DNA from: Catalinimonas niigatensis
GTDB taxonomy: Bacteria > Bacteroidota > Bacteroidia > Cytophagales > Cyclobacteriaceae
Direction: 5' to 3'
NCBI RefSeq assembly: GCF_030506285.1
Contig: NZ_CP119422.1
Coordinates: 2,170,001 to 2,234,000, forward strand
Length of the DNA: 64,000 bases
Shown here piece after piece: positions 1 to 8,484 of this stretch. The translations under genes and the position numbers were made by a program. The notes below the pieces were generated by a model. The model was not told the origin of the DNA, made no database searches, and was given only the letters and a program-made list of their open reading frames with translations. Every line of letters begins with the position of its first letter. Within the stretch, counting starts at the first letter, position 1.

Positions 1-339
1 ATCATAAAAATAAGCCTTCAGTACCTGGTCAACCAATGTTACTAAGGTAGCAATGACTGCCAATTGTACAATAATCCTTACCCGGCCAGGCACCATGTTT
101 CTAATCAGTGAGATAATAAGATTAGAAAACACAATCACAAATACCACTGAAATCGCCATAATCAATGTAGGGCTTAACTGTGTGGTAACGGCAAGGGCTG
201 AACATATTCCCAAAACCTGTACTGTAATCGGATTATCATCATTAAGGGGATCTGAAATAAACTTACGTCTTCTTTTAGAAAATAAGTCTTCCGATTTCTC
301 TTTTTGTTTTACTGGTTTATCAGCTACTTCTGTGCTCAT
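1..339 (-). CDS. nqrD: Na+-translocating NADH:quinone reductase subunit D (partial, 5' part)
   Basis: The minus-strand frame opens at ATG 339 and runs off the left edge of the window, giving 113 residues of the N-terminal part. It starts with a charged cytosolic stretch (about residues 1-30, rich in Lys, Glu and Arg), followed by the NqrD-type segment [20 protein letters not shown] and hydrophobic membrane helices. NqrD is an integral-membrane subunit of the sodium-pumping NADH:quinone oxidoreductase. It follows nqrC on the same strand after 30 bp, in the canonical nqrABCD order; nqrE and nqrF would lie beyond the window. The identification rests on the sequence and the operon order. Confidence 0.93.
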   Translation of the reverse strand, partial: MSTEVADKPVKQKEKSEDLFSKRRRKFISDPLNDDNPITVQVLGICSALAVTTQLSPTLIMAISVVFVIVFSNLIISLIRNMVPGRVRIIVQLAVIATLVTLVDQVLKAYFYD

Positions 340-369
340 AAGATATGCTTTTAAATACAAAGAGTTTTT

Positions 370-1134
370 TTAAATGCCTGCTTCTTGCCTATGGCTGGCT
401 TGCGCGCCACCTTCCGATAATTTCTTTAAATAAGGCTGGTAGTAGTTAAGATAGTCTGAAATCATATTATTTACCCCTTTGGCAGTAATAGTAGCTCCAG
501 AAAGTCCATCTACTTCATTGTCGCCATAAGCGCTTGGCTCTCCGGTTTCTCCTTTTACCATCCTGATTCCTACCAGTTCACCTACATCATCGTAGATTTT
601 CTTTCCTTTAAAGCGTTCCTGCACTTCTATGCTGGTGATTCTTGCTCCCAGACCAGGAGTTTCACCTGCATGGTCAAGTACTATACCTGCTAAGGTTTCA
701 AAATCATTGTTTAAAGCAATATAGCCCCAGATATCGTCCCAGAGGCCTACACCAAATATTGGTAATATATAGGCAGTTACCTGATCACCTCCTTCGCTAT
801 ATTTATACACTGGATAAAGCCTGTCCTGCGGATCTTTATCAAACTCTGATTCTATACTTACTTTTTCAGCCACTATAGGCTCTCCATCCACTTCTTTCAC
901 TTCCTCTCCATTGGCATCTACCACCAGTGATTCTATTTTTTCTTCATAGATCGCAGGAACATCATCGGTAGGTTGCAACTGCATGACCGCACCCAGAATT
1001 TTTTTCTGTGTATCCAGTGCTACCTGCATGTCCTGCATAGGCTTCAGGCCCACTGCAGCAAGTGATAACAATCCGCCCAGTATGATCGTCAATACAGCGG
1101 AGAAAACGATAATATAAGTATTAGACTGTCGCAC
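370..1134 (-). CDS. nqrC: Na+-translocating NADH:quinone reductase subunit C, FMN-binding
   Basis: 254 residues, the usual NqrC length. An N-terminal membrane anchor (about residues 7-30) is followed by a periplasmic FMN-binding domain. The ApbE-type flavinylation motif DGLSGAT is visible at 209-215, so Thr215 is the predicted site of covalent FMN attachment by the phosphoester bond known in this family. The gene overlaps the end of nqrB by 14 bp and precedes nqrD by 30 bp, which implies translational coupling in one nqr operon. It carries electrons through the pump that couples NADH oxidation to Na+ export. Confidence 0.96.
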   Translation of the reverse strand: MRQSNTYIIVFSAVLTIILGGLLSLAAVGLKPMQDMQVALDTQKKILGAVMQLQPTDDVPAIYEEKIESLVVDANGEEVKEVDGEPIVAEKVSIESEFDKDPQDRLYPVYKYSEGGDQVTAYILPIFGVGLWDDIWGYIALNNDFETLAGIVLDHAGETPGLGARITSIEVQERFKGKKIYDDVGELVGIRMVKGETGEPSAYGDNEVDGLSGATITAKGVNNMISDYLNYYQPYLKKLSEGGAQASHRQEAGI

Positions 1135-2314
1135 GTTGTAATCTTCTTTTTTTGTTAGACTGAACTACTACATGATCAATAAGCGGGGCAAATACATTCA
1201 TAAACAGTACTGCCAGCATGATTCCTTCCGGATAAGCGGGGTTTAACACCCTGATTATTACTGTAATAATGCCAATCAGAGCTCCATAAACCCACTTTCC
1301 GGATTCTGTATGGGCAGCAGAAACGGGATCTGTCGCCATAAATACCGCACCAAAAGCCAAACCACCCATCACCCAGTGATAATGAGCCGGCATCATCATA
1401 AACTCATTGGCTCCTGCCAAAGAGAGAATATATCCTAAACCTAATGCCCCTGCAAATACACTTACAATAATTTTCCAGCTTCCTACCCCGGTAACAATAA
1501 GGATCAATGCCCCTATCAAGGCCATAAGCGTAGAAGTCTCTCCAATAGAGCCGGGAATAAAGCCCATAAACATATTCCAGAAAGTGAATAATCCTCCATC
1601 AGTAGCGGCAAGTGTAGACACTACATTTTGAGTTCCTTCGGTAATACTGGCTTCTGCAGCAATTCCTAGTGCTGTAGCTCCAGTAAAACCATCAGCGTAT
1701 TGCTGATCTCCCATGTAATACCATACGTCTCCTGACATATCTGAAGGATATGCAAAGTAAAGAAACGCCCTGGCTGTCATCGCAACGTTCAACACATTCA
1801 TTCCAGTTCCGCCAAATACTTCTTTAGCAATCACGATAGCAAATACAGAAGCCAATGCAACCTGCCACAAAGGAATGGTAGGAGGCAGAATCAAAGGAAT
1901 CAACATACCTGTCACCAGAAAGCCTTCATTGATAGGGTGACGGCGAATGAAAGAAAATGCTACCTCCACCAAACCACCTGCGACATAAGCAACCAGTACT
2001 ATCGGTAATACTACTGTTGCTCCTAACAAAACTTTTTCTCCAAATGTAGCAACTCCGCCAGTAGCCAAAAAGTGCATATGGCCTACATTATAAATACCAA
2101 ATAAAAGACAAGGTATCATGGCAATCACCACCGTAATCATCAGGCGCTTGAGGTTGAGTGCATCCCTTACCTGAGCTCCCTTACTATGCGTGGTTTCATT
2201 TGGTGTAAAAAGAAAGGTCTCATTTGCCTCCCAGAGATAGTAATACTTCTCAAACTTACCACCTTTTTCAAAGAGCGGCTTCTGTTTATCCAAAATGTCT
2301 CTAATCGCTTTCAT
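1121..2314 (-). CDS. nqrB: Na+-translocating NADH:quinone reductase subunit B
   Basis: 397 residues, highly hydrophobic, with about ten predicted membrane helices after a soluble N-terminal stretch of about 55 residues. The covalent-FMN motif DGFTGAT is at 208-214, making Thr214 the predicted flavinylated residue. NqrB also carries riboflavin and forms the core of the Na+ channel in characterised complexes. The gene starts 17 bp after nqrA and overlaps nqrC by 14 bp. The two flavinylation motifs (here and in NqrC) imply an ApbE flavin transferase elsewhere in the genome; none is encoded in this window. Confidence 0.96.
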   Translation of the reverse strand: MKAIRDILDKQKPLFEKGGKFEKYYYLWEANETFLFTPNETTHSKGAQVRDALNLKRLMITVVIAMIPCLLFGIYNVGHMHFLATGGVATFGEKVLLGATVVLPIVLVAYVAGGLVEVAFSFIRRHPINEGFLVTGMLIPLILPPTIPLWQVALASVFAIVIAKEVFGGTGMNVLNVAMTARAFLYFAYPSDMSGDVWYYMGDQQYADGFTGATALGIAAEASITEGTQNVVSTLAATDGGLFTFWNMFMGFIPGSIGETSTLMALIGALILIVTGVGSWKIIVSVFAGALGLGYILSLAGANEFMMMPAHYHWVMGGLAFGAVFMATDPVSAAHTESGKWVYGALIGIITVIIRVLNPAYPEGIMLAVLFMNVFAPLIDHVVVQSNKKRRLQRATV

Positions 2315-2331
2315 ATATATCTATACAAAAT

Positions 2332-3696
2332 TTATGTAGCCTTTATCAAATTTATTCCTTCACGAAGTATAGCCTGGATATCATGCTTGGATACATCTAT
2401 AAACTCACAAAGCGCTAAGTCTTCTTCTATTACTTCATAAATCCCCAACTCTTCCATGCCGTCGTAATCTTCGGCCAGAATAGCCTTGATCAAAAACAAA
2501 GGAAAAATATCCATAGGCGTTACTTTCTCAAAAACTCCGGTCTGCACAAAAGCTCTTTCTTCTCCCTGCGTGTTTGTAGTTAATACAAACTCTTTTTTTG
2601 GATTCAAATAAGAAAATAATCCCAATGCCCGGTGAAAACTTAACTTACTGGTAGTAGGTTTTAACCAACCCAAAAACTCATATTGATCTCCTTCAGGAAT
2701 GACGGTAATTTGATGATGGTAAAATCCCAGATAACCTTTTTCAGAAATTTTCTCTCCTGTAAGTACATTTCCGGAAATATACCGCACATGATCCTGCTTA
2801 ATCTGTCCATTAACCAGTTTGTCTATGCATCCTCCGATAAATGTATGGTAGTATTTAGGCTCCTTTACCTCAGAACCCGTAAGGGCTATTATTTTAGAAG
2901 CATCATAGATTCCTTTTAGGAAAAGTTTTCCTATTTGCACCACACCATAAGGATCTATGGTCCAGATTAAATCTCCTTTACCGATAGGATCTACATGATG
3001 GATGTGAACTCCCACATTACCTGCCGGATGAGGTCCGGAAAATTTAGTCACCTGGGTGCCTTTGGCGTTAGAAAATACAGGTGAGACTTCTGCATCAGCA
3101 TTTACACCCAGATTTACTTTTCCTAGCGTAAATTTTTTAAGGATTTCGACACCTGCCTCAAAATAACTGGCCTGGTTTTTCAGAAGAACATCATAATCAG
3201 GAGCCAGAGGATGGGTATCAAAGGTGGAGATGAAGATCGCTTTAGGAGTATCTTCAGGATTTGCTACGATTCCATAAGGACGCTGAATCAGTTGGGGCCA
3301 TACGCCACTTCTAAGCATGCTTTCCTGTGCCTGTTCGCGGCTCATCCCTGCCAACTCAGAAGCAGAATATTCCTGAAATTTTTCGTACTCAATCTCTTGG
3401 TCAGCCAATATTTTGATCTCCAGCAGCTTTCGCTTCTGTCCTCTGACAATCTCTACTACCTCACCACTTACCGGGGCACTATACATGACCTGATTCATTT
3501 TCTTATCAAAGAAAACCGGGGTACCCGCCTTGACAATGTCACCCTCACGTACTGCTACCTTAGGCCGGATGACCCCTAGAAAATCAGTAGGTTTTATAGC
3601 GAAAGTTTCTGGTCGTTCGGATTCGGCAACTACTTTTTGAGGTTTACCTGCAAGATTGATGTTAAATCCTTTTTTAAGTTTGATGTGCTGAGACAT
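2332..3696 (-). CDS. nqrA: Na+-translocating NADH:quinone reductase subunit A
   Basis: 454 residues, full length for NqrA. It is the soluble, membrane-associated subunit linked to quinone reduction. The N-terminus shows the family start (HIKLKKGFNINLAGKP), and a biotinyl-lipoyl-like segment follows (KVAVREGDIVKAGTPVF at about 48-64). It is the first gene of the nqr operon. The 157 bp between it and ispH contain a TATTTTTG on the minus strand (3746-3753), resembling a Bacteroidota -7 box about 50 bp upstream of the ATG. I see no good -33 element, so the promoter remains tentative. Confidence 0.96.
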   Translation of the reverse strand: MSQHIKLKKGFNINLAGKPQKVVAESERPETFAIKPTDFLGVIRPKVAVREGDIVKAGTPVFFDKKMNQVMYSAPVSGEVVEIVRGQKRKLLEIKILADQEIEYEKFQEYSASELAGMSREQAQESMLRSGVWPQLIQRPYGIVANPEDTPKAIFISTFDTHPLAPDYDVLLKNQASYFEAGVEILKKFTLGKVNLGVNADAEVSPVFSNAKGTQVTKFSGPHPAGNVGVHIHHVDPIGKGDLIWTIDPYGVVQIGKLFLKGIYDASKIIALTGSEVKEPKYYHTFIGGCIDKLVNGQIKQDHVRYISGNVLTGEKISEKGYLGFYHHQITVIPEGDQYEFLGWLKPTTSKLSFHRALGLFSYLNPKKEFVLTTNTQGEERAFVQTGVFEKVTPMDIFPLFLIKAILAEDYDGMEELGIYEVIEEDLALCEFIDVSKHDIQAILREGINLIKAT

Positions 3697-3853
3697 TTAC
3701 CGTTGCAAATAAGGTTTATTGATGGTTTCCACTGGAAAAACGCTGCAAAAATAATCAAAATAAGGTAATAACCTTAAGTTTTCTAAGTTACTTCTTTGCA
3801 TTGCAGCAGATTCACTTTATGTTATAATTTTATATTCTATAGACCCATACTAA

Positions 3854-4750
3854 TCATGAGGTTACACAACTCTCTCCAATATTTTTGATAGCGTCAGATA
3901 CATTTTTCATCAACCACATAGGCGTTGAGGTAGCTCCACAAATGCCCACCTTTTGTGCATTATCAAACCACTCCGTCTGAATCTCATCTTCATTGGCAAT
4001 AAAGTAACTTCTTTCATTTTCTGCTTTGCATACACTATACAAGGCTTTGCCATTTGAACTTTTTTTGCTGCTCACAAAAATGATTACATCCTGCTCTTTA
4101 GAAAATTTTTGCAACTGAGGCTCCCGGTTAGAAACCTGTCGGCAAATACTATCATTGGCATTGAACTCAATAGTCTGTAAATGATGGTTGGAAGCATGCA
4201 AGCGCTCTTCAATAAGCGCTTTAATACGATAAAAACCTTTGGTACTTTTAGTAGTCTGACTAAATAAGGTAACGGAACGGGTAAAATCTATTTTATCAAG
4301 ATCTTCGTCTTTGAGTATAATAATCGCTTCTCCACCTGTCTGTCCGGTCAATCCAATAACTTCGGCATGCCCTGGCTGACCATAAATCACAATCTGACCT
4401 TTCTTCTCACGCATTGCGTCATAGGCGTTCTTTACCCGGTTCTGTAGTTTTAGTACTACAGGACAAGAAGCATCAATAAGTTCAATATTATTATTTAAGG
4501 CAGTCTGATACGTTTCCGGAGGTTCGCCATGTGCCCTAATGAGTACTTTACAGTTGGTAATCCGGGACAGATCATCCCTGGAAATAATTCGAAGACCTTT
4601 ATTATGCAGGCGTTTCACCTCCATGTCATTGTGTACTATATCTCCCAAGCAATAAAGTGTATTGCCATCGAGCATTTCATCTTCAGCCATTTGAATGGCA
4701 AACTCAACGCCAAAACAATAACCTGAGTTGCTATCAATTGTAACTTCCAT
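3854..4750 (-). CDS. ispH: 4-hydroxy-3-methylbut-2-enyl diphosphate reductase (IspH/LytB)
   Basis: 298 residues. It catalyses the last step of the MEP isoprenoid pathway, reducing HMBPP to IPP and DMAPP with an iron-sulfur cluster. The three cluster cysteines are visible at C12 (GYCFGVE), C96 (DASCPVV) and C203 (SICRQVS). The substrate-binding histidines are at H40 (GDIVHN), H74 (RAHGEPP) and H128 (PGHAE), and the C-terminal SSKKSSNG motif is at about 227-234. It follows cmk on the same strand after 47 bp, so a lipoprotein-cmk-ispH transcription unit is likely. Confidence 0.97.
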   Translation of the reverse strand: MEVTIDSNSGYCFGVEFAIQMAEDEMLDGNTLYCLGDIVHNDMEVKRLHNKGLRIISRDDLSRITNCKVLIRAHGEPPETYQTALNNNIELIDASCPVVLKLQNRVKNAYDAMREKKGQIVIYGQPGHAEVIGLTGQTGGEAIIILKDEDLDKIDFTRSVTLFSQTTKSTKGFYRIKALIEERLHASNHHLQTIEFNANDSICRQVSNREPQLQKFSKEQDVIIFVSSKKSSNGKALYSVCKAENERSYFIANEDEIQTEWFDNAQKVGICGATSTPMWLMKNVSDAIKNIGESCVTS

Positions 4751-4797
4751 AGGAAGAATTCACTTAGTTAGTTTTTACTCCTGTTAAGCGTAAAAAT

Positions 4798-5478
4798 TTA
4801 TTTTCTAATTAGTTCTTTAGCCAATTTAATGATCTTATTTACCTGCTCCGAAAAGCTTAGGTTTGTAGTATCAATTTCTATAGCATCTTCAACTTTGACC
4901 AGAGGACTCTGAGCTCTGCTAGTATCTATTCTATCTCTTTCTGCCAGATTACGTTCAATTTCTTCTAGCTTCACCTCTACTCCTTTTTCTTCAAGCTCTT
5001 TTTTTCTTCTTTGTGCTCTTACAGCCAGATCAGCTTTCATGAAAATCTTTAGTTCAGCCTCAGGAAAAACATGACTTCCAATGTCCCTGCCATCCATCAC
5101 CACTCGTCTTCCTGCACCCAGCGTACGTTGCTGTTTGACCATTTTTCTTCTTACTTCAGGAATGGCACTTACCGCACTGACATGTTCTGAAACTTCCATT
5201 TTTCTAATCTCCTCCTCAACGTTTTCACCGTTTAAATAAGTTTCATTCCTAAGTGTCTCCTTATTTCTGTAAAAGTGAATGTCAATATTGTTCAATGCTC
5301 TATCTATGGCCTGTGTATTTTGTACATCTATCTGATTTCTGATAAAATAGAGGGTAGCAGCCCGATACATTGCTCCCGAATCCAGATAAGTATAGCCTAA
5401 TGCCTTCGCAACTTCTTTGGCGGTTGAGCTTTTGCCGCAACCAGAATATCCGTCTAAAGCTATGATAATGTCGTGCAT
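4798..5478 (-). CDS. cmk: (d)CMP kinase
   Basis: 226 residues, normal for cytidylate kinase. It phosphorylates CMP and dCMP with ATP in the cytosol. The P-loop GYSGCGKS is at 10-17, followed by the CMP-specific DSGAMYRA motif at about 33-40 and the VVMDGRDIGSHVFP segment in the centre. The start codon ATG 5478 puts the P-loop ten residues from the N-terminus, as expected. It lies 12 bp downstream of the small lipoprotein gene and 47 bp upstream of ispH. Confidence 0.97.
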   Translation of the reverse strand: MHDIIIALDGYSGCGKSSTAKEVAKALGYTYLDSGAMYRAATLYFIRNQIDVQNTQAIDRALNNIDIHFYRNKETLRNETYLNGENVEEEIRKMEVSEHVSAVSAIPEVRRKMVKQQRTLGAGRRVVMDGRDIGSHVFPEAELKIFMKADLAVRAQRRKKELEEKGVEVKLEEIERNLAERDRIDTSRAQSPLVKVEDAIEIDTTNLSFSEQVNKIIKLAKELIRK

Positions 5479-5490
5479 TTTGCAGTTAGG

Positions 5491-5628
5491 TTAACAGTCT
5501 CTGATAGGACAGGGAATAGGCCCTTTTTTTGGGATTTTTCTCGGTTTATTAGTAGCACATGCACTCATTATTCCGGCCAAAAGTATAACGCACATCATTG
5601 ATAACCTAATTTTTTTCCAGACAATCAT
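5491..5628 (-). CDS. Small putative lipoprotein, 45 aa, with PCPIRDC C-terminus
   Basis: This short frame on the minus strand encodes 45 residues. A positively charged N-terminus (KKIR at 5-8) precedes a hydrophobic stretch (about 9-20), then the lipobox MSAC with Cys24 as the lipidation site. The mature peptide is only 22 residues, basic (KPRKIPKKG), and ends in PIPCPIRDC with Cys40 and Cys45. It stops 12 bp before the cmk ATG on the same strand. No function is known to me. The lipobox, the tight spacing and the defined C-terminal cysteine motif argue for a real gene rather than a chance frame. Confidence 0.7.
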   Translation of the reverse strand: MIVWKKIRLSMMCVILLAGIMSACATNKPRKIPKKGPIPCPIRDC

Positions 5629-6470
5629 AAGCTGAGTTTCTTTTTGCCAAAGAAACGAATTTGTATGCACAAAAAATTCATAACTACAATAATCATCTTA
5701 CGCATACTTGTCTTCTCTAGTGCCATCCAACATTTTTAACATTGATAACAATCATTCTGTTTAGCTAATTACGCATCTAAAAAGTATGCTGATGAAAGCT
5801 AACCAAAGAAAAAAAGTAAAAGTAACTGTAGGTTAAGAATTATGGATTACTGATGCCTCTGGTTTATTTATCTTGACAAAAAGCGTAAACTCTGGAGCAA
5901 AGAATTTTTGATTTGGTTAGCTTCGCTTTGTTCTACTGCTTTTATACACAGTAAAAGTCTTGGTTTTCTTACTTTTGAGAATGGCAGTGTTTGTTTTTAC
6001 AGATTTGGTACTGTTTTACATATCCATTCCAAATTCGAATTTCATCATTATACTCTGGAAAAATGAAATGTTCGAGAGCTGTCTAACCCATTTATTTTCA
6101 TCGTTACAATCATGATAGAAAAAACATTTTCAATTTTTTTGCAAATTTTAACATTATGTAATACTACAAGATAACCCTCTTCGTTTCTCTGTAGAGGAAA
6201 TAATGGAGTAATAAAAAACTTCAAATTAAAATTTTTATATTATTTTTATCGTTTTCCTGAAACCTTAGGCTTATTATTACGTCTTTACTGATAAACATAG
6301 CAAATAGACACAAAAATATTGAAGATATAAAGATTGATTAAACCCAATCTTACCGTTTTGATTGAGTAGTTTTAGGTTGTTGTATTAGTAGTGAAAAAAG
6401 TGATCCTCTTAGGTTCACTTTTTTTTTGTTTATATAGCTATCTTTCGCCTCATAATTTGTTTCAAACTAT
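5629..6470. other. 842-bp gene-free region between divergent transcription units
   Basis: I find no convincing coding frame and no tRNA. The stretch is AT-rich. Visible structure includes a perfect 12-bp inverted repeat, AAGCTAACCAAA at 5796-5807 against TTTGGTTAGCTT at 5912-5923. There are competing short arms at 6330-6336 (AAGATTG), 6345-6351 (CAATCTT) and 6360-6364 (GATTG). A strong hairpin with a T-run follows at 6394-6427. TATCTTTC at 6439-6446 resembles a degenerate -7 box for the ABC-F gene. The left part presumably holds the promoter of the lipoprotein-cmk-ispH unit, but no clear motif was found. Confidence 0.6.
6394..6427 (+). terminator. Hairpin with T-run upstream of the ABC-F gene
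   Basis: The arms AAAAAGTGA (6395-6403) and TCACTTTTT (6415-6423) are perfectly complementary. An inner CCT/AGG pair closes around a 3-nt loop, and a T-run extends to 6427. On the plus strand it looks like an intrinsic terminator, yet no plus-strand gene lies upstream. It ends 44 bp before the ABC-F ATG, so it terminates either an unannotated RNA or the leader of that gene. Confidence 0.55.
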
Positions 6471-8372
6471 ATGATCCATATTTCTGTAGACTCCTTGAGT
6501 AAACATTACCTGACCGCAGAAGGTCGGGAAAAATTCCTTTTTGAAGACATTTCTTTTGGTATTGAGCAAGGACAAAAAGTAGCGCTTGTTGGTATCAATG
6601 GCACTGGCAAATCTACTTTATTGAGAATTATTGCCGGACAAGAGGTACAGGATAAAGGTCAGGTAGCGATCAGTAAAGATATAAAACTGGCTTTTGCCGA
6701 ACAGCAACCTCAGTTTGATCCGGATGCTACGGTATTGTCCGCCATTTATGAAAGCGAAAATGAAGTACTGGAACTTCTCAGAGAATACCGACAAGAACTC
6801 CATAAAGATGCCTCTTCCGATCGCTTACAGGCCCTGATGAGCCAGGTGGATAGCCTGAATGCCTGGGATTATGAGTACCAGATTGAACAAATTCTGGGAC
6901 AGTTAGGATTGTATGACTTGGATCAATCGGTAAAAAACCTCTCCGGTGGACAGCGAAAGCGCGTAGCTTTAGCAAGGGCTTTGATAGAGCGTCCTGATTT
7001 TCTAATTTTAGATGAGCCAACCAACCATTTGGACCTGGATACCATTGAGTGGCTGGAGAATTACCTGTCAGCACAGAAGATGTCCCTCCTGCTCGTCACT
7101 CACGACCGCTACTTTCTGGAGCGTGTCACCAACGAGATTTTGGAGCTGGACCAGGGAAAAGTCTATCGTTATAAAGGTAAGTATCAGTACTTTTTGGAAA
7201 AGAAAAGTGAGCGTATGGCCCAGCAGCAAGCCAGTGTTGACAAAGCGCAAAATCTAATGCGCAAAGAACTGGATTGGATGCGTCGACAGCCCAAAGCAAG
7301 AGGAACCAAAGCAAAGTATAGAGTAGAAGCTTTTTATGATCTGAAAGATCAGGCTAGTCAAAAAGTGGAGGATAGGAACATGGAACTGGGCCTTAAAGGT
7401 CGGCGTCAGGGAAAAAAGATTCTTGAAATTTCGCACATACATAAGTCCTACGGTGAGAAAAAAATTGTTGATGACTTTTCATATGTCTTCAAAAGAAGTG
7501 ATCGCATCGGAGTTATAGGGAAGAACGGCACAGGAAAGACTACTTTTCTGAATATGCTTACCGGACAGTTAACTCCTGATCAGGGAGAGATTGACTCAGG
7601 GCAAAACACTGCGTTTGGCTACTACACTCAGCAGGAAATCAGTTTCAACGACGAACAACGAGTGATAGATGTGGTGAAAGAAGTAGCGGAAGTCGTAGAA
7701 ATCAGCCAGGGTAATTTTATTTCAGCCTCTCAGTTTTTGCAGCATTTTATGTTTCCTCCCGAGATGCACTATAATAAAGTGAAGAATCTGAGCGGTGGAG
7801 AAAAGCGTAGATTGCAACTGCTGCGTGTATTGATGACTAACCCTAACTTTCTGATCCTGGATGAGCCTACCAATGACCTGGATTTGATGACCTTAAATGT
7901 ACTGGAAGATTTCCTGTTCAACTTTGACGGTTGTCTCCTGCTGGTATCACACGACCGCTATTTCATGGATCGGTTGGTAGAGCATTTATTTATTTTTAGC
8001 GATCAGGGAGGTGATATCAAGGATTTTCCTGGCAATTACACGGACTTTAGGGAGACCTTGCAAGAGGTAGAACAAAAACCTAATTTCAAGAAAGTTTCTG
8101 AAAAGAAAGAATATAAACAATCTTCTACACCCCAAAGTAAATCTCAGAAAGTCTCTTATAAAGAAAAGAGAGAGTACGAAACGCTGGAGGCAGAGATAGC
8201 AAAACTGGAAACTGAAAAACAAAAGCTAGCAGAAGAGTTAAATCAGTTATCTTCAGCTTCTTCTCCTGACCATCAGGCCTTGGTTGATGTTTCCCAGAAA
8301 ATTGATGAGGTCAGCAAACAAATAGATGTAAAATCAAACCGTTGGCTGGAATTGGCAGAGATGATAGGTTAG
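6471..8372 (+). CDS. uup: ABC-F family ATPase, Uup-like
   Basis: 633 residues with two ABC cassettes and no membrane segments, the ABC-F layout. Cassette 1 has Walker A GINGTGKS (41-48), signature LSGGQ (157-161) and Walker B LILDEPTNHLD (178-188). Cassette 2 has Walker A GKNGTGKT (350-357), signature LSGGE (440-444) and LILDEPTNDLD (461-471). An arm-like linker sits between them (about 240-310). The C-terminal region (about 560-633) is a Lys/Glu-rich coiled coil beginning VSYKEKREYE, as in the Uup C-terminal domain. ABC-F proteins act at the ribosome or, for Uup, have also been linked to DNA transactions. Other ABC-F subtypes cannot be excluded by eye. Confidence 0.93.
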   Translation: MIHISVDSLSKHYLTAEGREKFLFEDISFGIEQGQKVALVGINGTGKSTLLRIIAGQEVQDKGQVAISKDIKLAFAEQQPQFDPDATVLSAIYESENEVLELLREYRQELHKDASSDRLQALMSQVDSLNAWDYEYQIEQILGQLGLYDLDQSVKNLSGGQRKRVALARALIERPDFLILDEPTNHLDLDTIEWLENYLSAQKMSLLLVTHDRYFLERVTNEILELDQGKVYRYKGKYQYFLEKKSERMAQQQASVDKAQNLMRKELDWMRRQPKARGTKAKYRVEAFYDLKDQASQKVEDRNMELGLKGRRQGKKILEISHIHKSYGEKKIVDDFSYVFKRSDRIGVIGKNGTGKTTFLNMLTGQLTPDQGEIDSGQNTAFGYYTQQEISFNDEQRVIDVVKEVAEVVEISQGNFISASQFLQHFMFPPEMHYNKVKNLSGGEKRRLQLLRVLMTNPNFLILDEPTNDLDLMTLNVLEDFLFNFDGCLLLVSHDRYFMDRLVEHLFIFSDQGGDIKDFPGNYTDFRETLQEVEQKPNFKKVSEKKEYKQSSTPQSKSQKVSYKEKREYETLEAEIAKLETEKQKLAEELNQLSSASSPDHQALVDVSQKIDEVSKQIDVKSNRWLELAEMIG

Positions 8373-8484
8373 GGTTATGGTGTTATGAATTGCAACTTCA
8401 TTATGCTAACAGAGTTATTCCAAAAACTCTAATATCGCGGTGGCCATAACATCACTCCATGACGGCCAAGGACTATAATACTAT

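Noticed and set aside
5629-6470. Possible 6S RNA or other known ncRNA
   Set aside because: A hairpin and T-run exist, but I cannot match the region to a known RNA family by eye; no clear promoter was found.
8374-8450. Inverted repeat GTTATGG/CCATAAC and small hairpin AGAGTT/AACTCT between the ABC-F and transporter genes
   Set aside because: Arms are short, far apart and without a T-run, so a terminator call is not supported.
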